This document shows, in pieces, positions 11,101 through 19,153 of a DNA stretch of 64,000 nt. A program made the position numbers and the translations under genes. The DNA is taken from the NCBI GenBank assembly GCA_037074615.1, contig CM073557.1:11610501-11674500 (forward strand), written 5' to 3'. This stretch comes from Leucaena leucocephala. Lineage: Eukaryota; Streptophyta; Magnoliopsida; Fabales; Fabaceae. Under the pieces are notes generated by a model. That model ran no database searches. It was not told the origin of the DNA and saw only the letters and a program-made list of their open reading frames with translations. The first letter of the stretch is position 1, and each line of letters starts with the position of its first letter.

Positions 11101-14100
11101 CGTGATACAATATGGCTCACCTATCCTAAGTCCCCTCAAGCCAATGAGAGGAGCTCTCTAGTAAGAAAAGAGAAATTACATATAGAAACCTCTTTTAACA
11201 TTCGAGGGGAGTGAGATGAGAGGAGAAGGTACATTGAGAGTATATAGAGGAAGGCACGACACGCAGGCCGTATTTTTAAAAATTACAACACTTGCAATCT
11301 AGAGCCATATTGTTCACCATACCCAAACATTCAAGAATCAATATTCAAATCTAATCGAAGGGCAAAAAAAACATTTACAAAGTAACATATGTTACGGTTA
11401 TGTTGCGCTACGAACAGGTAGCTACGGCGGTCCCGCTATGCGGATTGATCAAATCAAAAAGCATCACCACCGATTTCAATTTCCTTTTAGATTCCTTTTA
11501 TGTCATACACAACAAGGATTCCATATATGTCACACATACAACGCTTATTATATGATCGGCTACTACTAACATATATCATATAAATCACAAATCAAGCCTA
11601 ACTTAAACACAAAACGGCATGGCTCTGATACCACTGTAAGGAATTGGAAGACACGCAGCGGAAATAAACTTTAAAAATTTTCCATTCCTTGCCAGGATCT
11701 GCCGTATGTGTTTAAGTCAAGTGGAAAGAATCATTACCCTTAGTGTTGCTCAGCGAATTTCACAGCTTCTCTACGTGGGTGGTGATCTCTTTCTGATCGC
11801 AAGAAATCGACGGAGTGTTCCTCAGCGACCTTCACAGATTCTCTCCGCGGACGGTAGTCTCTTTCCGATCACAAGAAGTCGACGCCTCAGGTCGGCTTCC
11901 TCTACTGGTATCCACACGAACAGCGTTCCAACCACGAACGACGTGCTAGCGTCTCCTGTCCCTCCAAGGCTTTCACAAGTCTCCGTCTCTATTTCGGCAG
12001 TTTCTTGTCTGCAAACCTTTTGCAGATTCCGTTCGGCCTTTTCTGTTCTGCGTTATTTTCAAACGTAGCTCCTCCAATCAGATATAGAGGATGCTATGCG
12101 TTTTTCCCACTTGACCTAATTGGATTTTGGAGTTAATCTTATATTAATTCCGAATTGATACAATATCATATATTGTATAATTTTATAAGAAACTAATTAA
12201 ATAAAATAATATTAAATCCGTCCCACAGATTTAATTACTTATTTATTTAACTTTAAATAAAGATGAGACTGAGTTATATTTGATTTATTCCCATAAATCA
12301 AATTTGAGATATCCTATCAATTTAAATTTCGAATTTCAAACGTGATAGAGATTTAATTTATCCTTATAAATTAAATCTTATAAATATCTCTTATATGAGA
12401 TATCCTATCAATTTGAATTTCGAATTTCAAACGTGATAGAGATTTAATTTATCCTTATAAATTAAATCTTATAAATATCTCTTATATGAGATATCCTATC
12501 AATTTGAATTTCGAATTCAAACGTGATAGGGATTTAATTTATCCTTATAAATTAAATCTCATATATCTCATATATATAATATATATATATATACGAATTT
12601 ATATATATACGAATATAAATATAAATAAATATATATACATTCACCTGGATCTTTCATTGAATCTGGACATGTCTTAGATTCAATGAATCTGGACATCATA
12701 GCTCGTGTTGGGCTATTTTGTGTGCGACCCTGTAGGCCCATATGAAGTTGGCAGTGGGCCATTTGCTATACTTAGCCCACAAGTCGCAAGCGGTCTCTAG
12801 CAAGACATAACAACTACCCAAATCATATGAGGATCGATAAACGATGTAACCTTTTATACAACCATATCATGTCCCTTCTGTCACGCGATATTTTGGTCAT
12901 GGATGAGGCATGGATAATGTCATCCTCCTATTCCCGACCGTTACTTTCTCGATCCCTGAGTAGTCTGACTATAGAAATGGAACTACCTTTCCATTACAGT
13001 ATGGCCATACATTTCTCAGACTCACTCATCGAGGGGCCCAGTAATATCTCTCCACGAATGTGAGGGACAAATTCCATCTTGACCATTCACATTCCTCCGC
13101 ATGAAAAACCACTAAGCCCGAACATAGTCTTTATGATCACTCGGTCAAAAGTGACTTTTGACTAGGTCAAAGCTGAGCGTTTTGTCATGTAGGAATCCAT
13201 GATGATCTCAGGTCAAAGGGCATATTGACATGGTTTGTATATGAGAGAAGCTTATGACGTTACCCATGCAGTTCTCTCATAGCGGGTCGGTCCAACACCC
13301 TGTACTCTTACATGTGCTTATGACTTTGATTTATATCTCTATACATCTTCAAAGTCATACTGGTCTTATTTCATCTGTGCTCCCACATAGATGATCGACC
13401 AGGGACATTTAGGATAATATCATGAATTATCCAAGGATGGTCATCATAGTAAACATGCAAATAATATGATAACTCAATTAATAAATTCATAAATCAATAA
13501 TGTTCATAAGACAATGATTGGCCCCTAGGGCACGATTTCCAACAATAGTCCTTTTGGTTTTGCACTACACTTGGTTTTTTGCGATCTTGTCTTTGTAGCT
13601 TCTTTGTCGGTTTCATCTCATTTTTTTCCCTGCTCCCTTTTGGGGAAAGGAGGCTCGTTGACACAAGTGAAAACTTTTATGTCATTTAATTAATGCAATA
13701 TATTTATATTTATGTTCTGACAAAACTCTTACTGTATCAACGATTCTCTTTGTGTTCTCATCTAACATTAGTTCAGGAAGATTTATATGTATCTTCTTAT
13801 AGTGATTCTTGTATATTCCTTTCCAACTGCTGATGCCAATCTAAGTTATTGCGTTTAAATTGTTCATATTCTGGGCTTGACCTTATTTGCATGGTTGTTT
13901 GCTGTATGTTTGACAGTACAATGATTCAAAATATGATTGAAGAAGGGAAAATCGTTCCTTCAGAGGTAACAATTAAGCTTCTGCAACGAGCAATGCAGGA
14001 AAATGGCAATGACAAATTTCTTATTGATGGTTTTCCTCGTAATGAGGAAAACCGTGCCGCATTTGAAAAAGTGGTAGGTTTTCATTTTCATTACTCAATT

Positions 14101-15468
14101 TCTTTCGTTGCTCTCATTGAGGAATCGATATATGTTCCGTTGACTTTCAAAATGTATTATGGTCTTGCAGACTGGAATAGAGCCAACATTTGTCTTGTTT
14201 TTTGACTGTCCTGAGGAAGAGATGGAGAAGCGCCTCCTTTCTAGAAACGAGGTTGATTTTTTTCTTAGTTGTTAGATGCTTTTATGTCTTTTAGTTTTCA
14301 GCATTTTTACATGTCCTTACACTTGTATATAAATAATGAAGGGAAGAGTGGATGACAACATTGAAACTATAAGGAAGCGGTTTAGGGTTTTCTTGGAGTC
14401 CAGTCTCCCAGTGGTAAATTATTATGATGCAAAGGGAAAAGTTCACAAGGTAACTTATTTTCCCCCCTTCTTTTTCTTTCTTCTGTAATAATTTTGTTTA
14501 GTTATTGCTTCTTTTCTGTACTGAGGGCATACATTTTCATTGTCAGATTGATGCTGCAAAGCCTATTGAAGAGGTCTTTGAAACAGTCGATAGCATTTTC
14601 ACTCCAAAAAATGTGAAGGTATCCCGTCATGTTCGCTTCATGTCAAAAGTTTATATGTATAAATTTCGATTGGCATCAAAAATAAAAATTAGAAAATAGT
14701 AATTGCTATTGTTAAGTAAGGATGTATTGTCTTCTTTGTTTCAATACATTGTGTATTATTTATACTAGTGACCCCAAGTGAATGAAACCTTGTTGGTAGC
14801 TGGTGATGGACAGCTCCCAATAAAAAAAGAATCACTGATCATTCCTTATACTTTTGATTAATTGTATGGAACTTTGTTCAGCATAAAATAATGAAAGTGT
14901 GATCAACTTCTATGATTGAGACTTATCAATTGCTCTCCCCAATTGGAAGGGACCAAATTTGATACTTCCAACGGAGAAGAGCAAACTTGCAAACATATAG
15001 ATGCTTGCCAATATAGGCCATCATGATCCTGCAGTACTTAGTAGTCTTGATACGATTAACAGTTGGAGAAAAGAAAAGGAAAGAATGGTCAGATTTAGAA
15101 AGATATGGAGCAACCAAATATTCAAGATTTACAAAAGTATTGCTAGCCATTATACTGGACATAAATTTGGTCTTAAACTTGCGCTACTCAAGAAAAGGAA
15201 GGAAAATCTGATGAAGTTTACATATCTTGCAGTCTTGCAGCTTTACCTTTTATCTTCAATTTTACATTTACTGCTTCAATGAAGTTATTTTTTTCACTTG
15301 TCTGTATGAACGCTGCCTGAGAAGTGCTTAAAAATATATGACCAAATATCCACAAGAAAAATGAATACATCTTGGTTACTTGATAAAAATTCTACCGTTG
15401 TGCCATTCTAATTATTGCATACTTTTGCTGGAATTGATTTTCATCTGTGGTGTCTGCAGGTTGATTGA
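2114..15468 (+). CDS. UMK3: UMP-CMP kinase (nucleoside monophosphate kinase), eight coding exons
   Basis: Transfers the gamma-phosphate of ATP to UMP or CMP, making UDP or CDP for nucleotide synthesis. The lack of any obvious targeting peptide suggests a cytosolic enzyme. Coding exons are 2114-2143, 2796-2847, 4423-4540, 13917-14073, 14171-14251, 14342-14449, 14547-14618 and 15460-15468. All introns are GT-AG and the exons join into 627 nt, 208 residues plus TGA, the usual length for the family. The P-loop GGPGSGKGT is at residues 28-36, the NMP-binding start SAGDLLRAE at 51-59, the signature DGFPRN at 104-109, and a short LID around 140-152 with Arg140, Arg144 and Arg148, the short-LID form of UMP-CMP kinases. 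From memory it most resembles Arabidopsis UMK3/PYR6, so the symbol is by similarity. Intron 4 carries an 8.9-kb antisense Copia element; no exon is damaged. Confidence 0.93.
2144..2795 (+). other. UMK3: Intron 2, with a four-unit tandem repeat
   Basis: Opens GTATTT and closes TTCATAG at 2795. Positions 2291 to about 2715 hold four imperfect tandem units of about 98-121 bp (see the repeat entry). The rest is T-rich with no coding potential. Confidence 0.8.
2291..2715. repeat. Four-copy imperfect tandem repeat, unit about 98-121 bp
   Basis: Units start at 2291, 2389, 2510 and 2620. Each opens with (T/G)TATAGCTT, continues through a CAAACTTCAAATCTCAAATA-like block and a TTTGTCTGTCAT-like block, and units 1-3 end with CTGGCAAA or CTAGCAAA. 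Length differences come from T-rich inserts. Confidence 0.85.
2796..2847 (+). CDS. UMK3: UMP-CMP kinase coding exon 2 (residues 11-28)
   Basis: Encodes the low-complexity linker and the first beta strand (VVFVL) leading into the P-loop. The last base, G, is the first base of Gly28. The donor is GTGAGC. Confidence 0.9.
2848..4422 (+). other. UMK3: Intron 3
   Basis: A 1.6-kb intron from GTGAGC to ATACAG. It contains an ATT/TTA microsatellite at about 3186-3208 and a short TA tract near 3658-3670. The short frames within it (for example 3785-4030) have no recognisable content. Confidence 0.8.
3186..3208. repeat. (TTA)n microsatellite in intron 3
   Basis: About seven consecutive TTA/ATT units in intron 3. 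Likely polymorphic, no other role seen. Confidence 0.85.
4423..4540 (+). CDS. UMK3: UMP-CMP kinase coding exon 3 (P-loop and NMP-binding segment, residues 28-67)
   Basis: Carries the Walker A loop with Lys34 and the SAGDLLRAE segment with Arg57, which contacts the nucleotide monophosphate in this family. It ends in phase 2 (GG|GTACAG) immediately upstream of the intron that holds the Copia insertion. Confidence 0.93.
4651..4655. repeat. 5' target-site duplication of the Copia element (ACTAG)
   Basis: ACTAG precedes the left LTR. The right flank, 13545-13548, reads ATAG, which is ACTAG with one base missing. The mismatch probably reflects a one-base deletion after insertion. Confidence 0.6.
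4656..6565 (-). repeat. Copia LTR, 3' LTR in element orientation
   Basis: 1910-bp long terminal repeat, TG...CA bounded on both strands. It contains three tandem 91-bp units at 5327, 5418 and 5509 and a TA-rich stretch at about 5585-5650. The 120-codon and shorter frames inside it recur in every LTR copy and are not genes. Confidence 0.95.
5327..5599. repeat. Three tandem 91-bp units inside the LTR
   Basis: Each unit starts GAGATATCCTATCAATTT and contains a CAAACGTGATAG block and an ATCCTTATAAATTAAATC block. The matching array in the other LTR is at 12306-12578. The two solo LTRs of this family have only two units (26791 and 26881; 43052 and 43142). Confidence 0.9.
6566..6575 (-). promoter_or_regulatory. 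Polypurine tract of the Copia element
   Basis: On the minus strand AGTGGGAGGT directly abuts the LTR start TGTTGG. This is the plus-strand DNA primer site expected just upstream of the 3' LTR. The gag-pol stop codon (TAG, 6580-6582) lies only 14 bases from the LTR. Confidence 0.9.
6580..10563 (-). CDS. Copia Gag-Pol polyprotein, intact
   Basis: A single 1327-residue frame encoding all retrotransposition proteins. Gag occupies about residues 1-250, with a lysine/glycine-rich stretch (213-254) and a CCHC zinc knuckle (C257, C260, H265, C270). The aspartic protease carries DTAC at 307-310 where DSG or DTG is usual. The pre-integrase zinc finger uses H446, H451, C477 and C480. The integrase triad is D507, D570, E606, with exactly 35 residues between the last two, the DD35E spacing. 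Reverse transcriptase spans about 805-1045 with YVDD at 998-1001. RNase H is about 1165-1290 with D1172, a Glu near 1213-1215 and D1251. The frame runs antisense to the host gene, has no stop or frameshift, and ends against the polypurine tract. Gag and Pol share one frame, as is usual for this lineage. Confidence 0.96.
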   Translation of the reverse strand: MTTSNTATLSLRSVLEKDKLNGTNFLDWFRNLRIVLKQERKAHVLDQPIPEEPAANAPRAQRDAYMKHKEDSVDVGCLMLATMVPELQRDLEHMEAYEMIVHLKEMFQQQARQERYETTKALHSCKMAEGASVSAHVLKMKGYIDHLERLGFPMSQELATDLILNSLPESYDQFVMNYNMNNMEKSISELHGMLKTAEPSLKKKPSSVLMVQKGKGTKKKGKGKGKGHGSSGKTKESGKPETKPAPKKAKPPKEGACFFCNEPGHWKRNCKLYLEDLKKNKKDSGAIASGIYVIDIHLSTSTSWVLDTACGSHICTNVQGLKDSRKLKRGEVDLRVGNRARVAALAVGTYELVLPTGLLLVLNNCYYVPALNSNIVSLSYLDKEGFTSIAGNSRCSIYRNDVLYAHGDLHVDHYILNLEQPNHGNIYNITAKRVKPNDLNPTYLWHCRLGHINEKRISKLHQDGFLNSFDFESYDTCESCLLGKMTKSPFTGHSERATDLLGLIHTDVCGPMNTNARGGYSYFITFIDDFSRYGYIYLMKHKSESFEKFKIFQNEVQNQLGKTIKALRSDRGGEYLSQEFIDHLRNCGTLSQLTPPGTPQWNGVSERRNRTLLDMVRSMMSRTDLPPSFWGYALETAAFTLNRVPSKAIEKTPYEIWTGRTPSLSFLKIWGCEVYVKQQASDKLAPKSSKCLFVGYPKETKGYYVYNPADNKVFVVRNGIFLEREFISKRTSGSKVQLEEVRELQDTTELQMENREDSQQVVETPQVTQGPRKSNRTRLQPQRYGFLISDSRDVLLIEHNEPTTYREAIVGPNSEKWLSAMKSEMQSMYDNKVWTLVDPPEGVKTVGCKWVFKEKTDMDGNVNVFKARLVAKGFTQTHGVDYDETFSPVAMAKSIRILFAIAAYYDYEIWQMDVKTAFLNGKLLEDVYMTQPEGFVRSEDSGKVCKLQKSIYGLKQASRSWNHRFDEVIKEFGFLQNIDEPCVYKKVSGSTVVFLVLYVDDILLIGNDIPTLQIVKSWLGKSFSMKDLGEATYILGIRIYRDRSKRLLGLSQSTYIDKILHRFSMHESKRGFIPMSHGTHLSKDLCPSTSDQRGRMSKVPYASAIGSIMYAMLCTRPDVSFALSMTSRYQQDPGEGHWTAVKNILKYLRRTKDLFLVYGGLDDELCVTGYTDASFQTDQDDQKSQSGYIFLLNNGAVSWKSSKQGTVADSATEAEYIAASDAAKEAVWIRKFITELGVIPTISDPITLLCDNSGAIAQAKEPRSHQRTKHILRRFHLIREINDRGDIKICKVAGEDNVADPLTKPLVQAKHERHVRSMGISQINDCT
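10564..11620 (-). other. Untranslated leader of the Copia element
   Basis: About 1.06 kb between the primer-binding site and the gag start, in element orientation. No frame of note. A leader of this size would hold dimerisation and packaging signals in this lineage, but I cannot pick them out from sequence. Confidence 0.7.
11621..11633 (-). promoter_or_regulatory. Primer-binding site for initiator Met tRNA
   Basis: On the minus strand TGGTATCAGAGCC, one base after the LTR end. This is the standard plant Copia primer-binding site, complementary to the 3' end of tRNA-iMet, where first-strand synthesis starts. It fixes the element's orientation independently of the reading frame. Confidence 0.95.
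11635..13544 (-). repeat. Copia LTR, 5' LTR in element orientation
   Basis: 1910 bp, the same length as the partner LTR, with one difference seen by eye. It would hold the element's promoter, transcribing leftward, antisense to the kinase gene. Confidence 0.95.
13545..13548. repeat. 3' flank of the Copia insertion, imperfect target duplication (ATAG)
   Basis: Matches the 5' duplication ACTAG except for a missing C. Other members of this family in the window have perfect 5-bp duplications. Confidence 0.5.
13917..14073 (+). CDS. UMK3: UMP-CMP kinase coding exon 4 (residues 67-119)
   Basis: Resumes the frame exactly after the Copia-bearing intron: GG from the preceding exon plus T completes Gly67. 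It contains the family signature FLIDGFPRN (101-109) and ends in phase 0 before GTAGGT. Confidence 0.95.
14171..14251 (+). CDS. UMK3: UMP-CMP kinase coding exon 5 (residues 120-146)
   Basis: Encodes VLFFDCPEEEMEKRLLSRNE, the strand and helix leading into the LID, including Arg140 and Arg144. Acceptor CTTGCAG, donor GTTGAT. Confidence 0.94.
14342..14449 (+). CDS. UMK3: UMP-CMP kinase coding exon 6 (LID and following helices, residues 147-182)
   Basis: Begins GRVDDNIETIRKRF, the short LID of UMP-CMP kinases. The acceptor is AATGAAG at 14341 without a clear pyrimidine tract, a weak site, but the frame and homology leave little choice. Donor GTAACT. Confidence 0.93.
14547..14618 (+). CDS. UMK3: UMP-CMP kinase coding exon 7 (residues 183-206)
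   Basis: Encodes the C-terminal helix (IDAAKPIEEVFETVDSIF). Acceptor TTGTCAG, donor GTATCC. If intron 8 were retained, the frame would run on to a stop ending at 14699 and add a basic tail of about 27 residues. Confidence 0.92.
14619..15459 (+). other. UMK3: Intron 8
   Basis: 841-bp intron, GTATCC to TCTGCAG. It contains small frames on both strands at about 14926-15282 with no recognised content. Confidence 0.65.
15460..15468 (+). CDS. UMK3: UMP-CMP kinase terminal coding exon (Val-Asp-stop)
   Basis: GTT GAT TGA after the acceptor GGTGTCTGCAG, so the final exon adds two codons and then the 3'UTR. The family C-terminus is short and variable, so homology cannot confirm it, but the acceptor is strong. 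Confidence 0.65.
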   Translation, partial: VD

Positions 15469-16194
15469 GTATACAAACCCCGGATTTGGTTTGCTTGAAA
15501 ATTAGAGGTAAAATTTGCGCCACATGCTAAACATCTCATACATCTTTTAGACCTGTTTTTAATTGGGGGGTGTTTTGACGCTACAGCTTCATGTGTCCTT
15601 AATCTTTATTCCCTTCTTGCTTTTCTTATTTCAAGAGCATGATAATTACCTTTTTCATTAGTGGATCCAATACATTCATGATACAAGCAAATACCCTATT
15701 AGGTGATAGAATAGTTTTGTCAAAGTATCGGACAAACACTTGTAGGGTGATTGAGCAGTGGGCCATCTCCCTTTATACTTGATTTAGAGTTTAGTTTTAG
15801 AATTTTAAGTTTTTTGTGCTGTTCTTTTCAATTGTTGAGGCATTGATTCTCGTGTCTTCTTTTTATAATATTCTCTTTCATAATGCGATATTCTTATGTT
15901 CTTGTGGCCTTCATGGGAATATTTCAGATGCTCAATTATTTTGTGTAATGCATTTAAAGATGCTCTGATATTACTGGAACATGAAGCATATGTTTGTGGT
16001 AAGGGTGACATATTTGGTCATCCAAAGTGGGAATATTATTTTGGGATTTTTTTTGTGTGGATCAGCCTTTGGTTTCATATTTAATTTATATTTTCTCGTA
16101 TTTCTCAACAAGAAGGCAGTATTAGTTACTTTATATTCACATGTGAAAAGTTATATATTGCCTATTTTCATATAGAGAATTGAGATACCTGGTT
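15469..16194 (+). other. 3'UTR of the kinase gene and downstream flank
   Basis: The 3'UTR begins here; its end cannot be fixed. T-rich sequence without recognisable coding content. Confidence 0.4.
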
Positions 16195-16199
16195 TTTGT

Positions 16200-16502
16200 G
16201 ATAGATGGATATCTGAAGAATATTTAGTTATAAGATTAGGATATCTATTAGGACTTATGCCTATAAATAATGGTAGCATACGTGATTGGATTTGTGATTC
16301 AATAAGATTGATATTATTCAGGTTATTCTTTGCTCTCTGTTCCTTTGTTCCGTCATTTCTCTTTTTCTCCCTCTTTCTCAACTAAATTCCATAAAAATGC
16401 CAGTGGTATGCTGCCTTTATTTATAGGCACAAGTCCTAATAGATATAAATTCTAATAGATATCCTAATTTTATCTAAATATTCTCTAGATATCAAAATCT
16501 AT
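16200..16502. repeat. Foldback: two inverted LTR-like arms of about 85-95 bp
   Basis: The left arm (about 16206-16282) and right arm (about 16408-16495) are inverted copies sharing GAATATTTAG, TTAGGATATCTATTAG, GCCTATAAATAA and GCATAC blocks in mirrored order. The spacer is about 125 bp and ends in CT-rich sequence. Each arm carries a CCTATAAATAA TATA-type motif pointing inward, as found in LTR promoters. Either two fragments of one LTR family face each other, or this is a foldback element. Confidence 0.8.
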
Positions 16503-17284
16503 CCAAATCCTATCTTAATCTTCCTAACATCATTTCAATCCTATTTATCTTATTTATAACTACAATTATATAACAGTTCTCCGTATGGATTAACTTCAAG
16601 AGCTAGCTACCGATTTCCCATCTACAATAAGAACATAATATGGAGATAAAGTTTTTTTCTTCTGTTTTTAAAGACCTAATCATCTGTTATCGGTCAGTCT
16701 GTAGAAAGTTGTCATCTAAGAGAACTTAATAGCTTAGACATAAGGTGATAGGATCTTTGCTTGTGAGCGAAGCTGGCATGAAAATTAGAAATCTTGAGAA
16801 GACAACAGTTTTCCTTCTATGTGATCCTACCATAAATCTCAGATTCATATGCATATAACTGATACAGTGCCATTTTATACTCATAATCTCTTTTCTTCTT
16901 ATTCCTTTGAATATTATATTATATGCACTTACTTTTCTGAACATAGAAGATTCAAATTACAGGTTCAGCTACAAAACATTAGAATGTTGTTGATTTACTC
17001 TATCAATTTTGCCCTTTCAGGTATTCTTATTTCAATATATTGCCATTTATACACACCTTATATCTTTTCCTATCAAGCTCTTTTAGCTGCACATTGGTCA
17101 CAACCTGCGTTCGTATGGTTTAAAGCATTTTGAAGGCTTCTGTAAGACTAAATCTCAAGGTTGGCTGCTCCAAAACTATCTATACAATGGTTGTTTCTAT
17201 GGATTGTTCTCTTTTGCAGAACATAGATTTTATTAATCCTTGCGTACATTTTATACAGATGTATTCATATTTCATAGTATACAT
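16503..17284. other. Intergenic DNA without recognised features
   Basis: AT-rich single-copy-looking sequence with several short frames. None has a recognisable domain or start context worth calling. Confidence 0.4.
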
Positions 17285-17580
17285 TGTGGTATTTGAACTC
17301 TTTCTGGATATCATTGTATTTAGTTATATTCTTTAGCCTTGGACATCATTCTCCTTTTAATTATATTGAACATCATTCATTAGCCTTGAGTATGGAAATA
17401 AATTCTTCCGCCTTGGACACCATTCACCACTGTGGTATTTGAACTCTTTCTGGATATCATTATATTTAATTGTATTGGATTTTAGAGACTTGAGTATGGA
17501 AATAAATTGTTTTCACTATTGTGAAAAGTTATATTTTATACCCTTGGACATCATTCTTCTTTTCTACAGTAGAAGTTACA
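17285..17580. repeat. Imperfect local duplication, about 147 bp apart
   Basis: GTGGTATTTGAACTCTTTCT followed by GGATATCATT occurs at 17285 and 17432. CCTTGGACATCATTCT recurs at about 17337 and 17540, and GAGTATGGAAATAAATT at about 17388 and 17492. The spacings differ, so this is a worn duplication with later indels. Confidence 0.75.
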
Positions 17581-17706
17581 AAAATCATGTAATTAGCTAG
17601 TAATTTGTTTTAACTTAATCTTATCTTTTCAAGGAATTAGAACTAGTCATTTTGTTGGAAAGAATTCTGAAAAGGGAAAAAAAAGAATAATGATAATTCT
17701 CGTCAA

Positions 17707-17945
17707 TTTTTTTTTGGTATAAAATTTTTTGGAAAAATGTTGGGTTCACCCACGATTCAAAGGCAGGGCGAAGTCTCCTTTCCTCTTAGGTGATATCAAT
17801 GTCAGGTAAGGCGAGTTGTTGATTACCTTCAGGTTTAAATCTAGACATCTAGGAGTTAAGATATTTCCTTAAGCACCACGACTAAAATTATAATAAAGTG
17901 GTACTCCCTAGGGATCGAACATGCTCCAAATGGCCACGATTGGAA
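17707..17945 (-). mobile_element. SINE-like repeat copy 1 (5'-truncated)
   Basis: On the minus strand it has a B-box-like ATGTTCGATCC, a conserved CGCCCTGCC/CTTCGCCCTGCC core and an A-rich 3' tail (the poly-T at 17707-17715 on the plus strand). It aligns with copies at 18000-18275 and 19154-19398. The head present in copy 2 is missing. The tRNA-related Pol III reading is inference from the B-box-like motif and the A-rich end. Confidence 0.55.
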
Positions 17946-17999
17946 TCAATTTGATTTGTCTTGTAAAAGAATGCAATATGGGGCAACTCTTTTAGTTGT

Positions 18000-18275
18000 A
18001 TTTTTTCTTTTTGGTATTGGAGTTTTAGAAAAGAGGTTAGGTTCACCAATAATCTAAGGGCAGGACGAAGTCTCCTTTTCTTTTAGGCGATATTAATATC
18101 AGGCAGGGCGAGCCGTCTATTATCTTCAAGTATAAACCTAGGCATCTAAGAGCTAAGATGACTTCCCAAGTATCGCGACTGGAACCACAATAAAGTGATA
18201 CTCTCTAGAGATTGAACACATTCTAAATGATTATATGTATTATCTTTTCGTCAGTTGAACCCACACACCATGGGT
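18000..18275 (-). mobile_element. SINE-like repeat copy 2
   Basis: Longest of the three copies. On the minus strand it runs from CCATGGTGTGTGGGTTCAAC through TGTGTTCAATC (degenerate B box) and the GCTCGCCCTGCC core to an A-rich end. It lies in direct orientation to copy 1, only about 55 bp away. Confidence 0.6.
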
Positions 18276-18836
18276 TTTGAATGAGAAAAGGGGGGGGGGA
18301 ATGAGTTAAATGATTTGAGTTGTGAAAATAGGCTGAGCTCATAAGGCTAACCCGTTTAAACCTAATTAAATGAAGACGGGTTTGTGTTGTAGGAGGTTCC
18401 AAAGGAAATTGAGCTTTAAATGGGCTAAGCCCTTTAGGTAATAGAAATAAAAAAGTAGGCCCGTTAGGGTTTAGGGTTATCCCTTATAAGCCTGCCTATT
18501 TTTTTATTATTAAAACTAAATAATTTTTTATGAAATAACCTACTACTTTTATTCATTTTTTACTTAATAAATTTTATTATAAAATAAAAAAATTTCATAG
18601 TTGACTTAATATCGACTATTTGATTATGTAGAGTTCTTATAAAAGCTGCGTAAACACTTTTGGGTGGCAAATGTCACCCACACGCGTTATGAAAATTTGT
18701 TCTTGGTACGGTGAGTTTGAAATAATTATTGGTTCTTTCATTTGTTAAGCATGCTTGGGACCGATTATAAATAAATTGCTAATGTTAATTTTATTAAGAT
18801 CATCTGTTAAATAAATGATCATCTCAAGCTTACAAT
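18276..18836. other. Intergenic DNA with a G10 run and GCCCGTT-type repeats
   Basis: A run of ten G bases lies at 18290-18299. The segment 18330-18500 contains AACCCGTTTAAACC and GGCCCGTTAGGG blocks that resemble the ends of the hAT MITE at 46772-47464, so it may hold a worn relative. No terminal repeats were found. The rest is AT-rich. Confidence 0.35.
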
Positions 18837-19153
18837 TTCTTTTCTTTTTCTTTTTTTGTTTTTTAACAACCAAAAGAAAACTTATATCGATAGTCAAGTC
18901 AGAACTTACATCCTAAACAGAATCAAACAATCAAACCAAAATCACAACGAAAAAGAAACTACAACTAAATTCTCCTATCCAGTATTGATCACAAGGAAAG
19001 AAGTAAGAAGCCATGGGGTTTAAACACCTAATCTTTTGAGCACATCCTTCTTAACGCTGTAAAGAAAATCCAATCCACAACTAAATTAAGCTTTCTTAGA
19101 ATCCATTGGAGACTACAAAACCTCACATCTATGCCAAGATTAACTTAATTCAA
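18837..19153 (-). pseudogene. Possible decayed coding or retroposed fragment (left part)
   Basis: Begins on the plus strand with a T-rich tract (18837-18862), which is a poly-A-like tail on the minus strand. Together with 19399-19650 it may be one retroposed minus-strand sequence split by SINE-like copy 3. I do not recognise a product. Confidence 0.25.

Larger units (their letters stand above)
4656..13544 (-). mobile_element. Complete Copia LTR retrotransposon, BARE-1/Angela-like
   Basis: An 8889-bp element in reverse orientation inside intron 4 of the kinase gene. In its own orientation the order is LTR (11635-13544), primer-binding site, 1.06-kb leader, Gag-Pol frame (6580-10563), polypurine tract, LTR (4656-6565). 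LTRs begin TGTTGGAAATCG and end CTTACA. They are both 1910 bp and differ by eye at one position (4877 G, 11856 A), so the insertion is very recent. Total length, LTR length, the TGTTGGAA start and the Gag style are those of BARE-1/Angela elements; the lineage call is from recognition, not a tree. Every part needed for autonomous retrotransposition appears intact. Confidence 0.95.
4541..13916 (+). other. UMK3: Intron 4, expanded to 9.4 kb by a Copia insertion
   Basis: Donor GTACAG at 4541, acceptor TTGACAG ending 13916. Without the 8889-bp element and its target duplication the intron would be about 480 bp, ordinary for this gene. Retained intron pieces are 4541-4655 and about 13549-13916, T-rich and without coding potential. 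Both splice sites are intact, so correct splicing remains possible. Confidence 0.9.

Noticed and set aside
11621..11633. tRNA-like sequence TGGTATCAGAGCC
   Set aside because: It is the primer-binding site next to the LTR, not a tRNA gene; no cloverleaf surrounds it.
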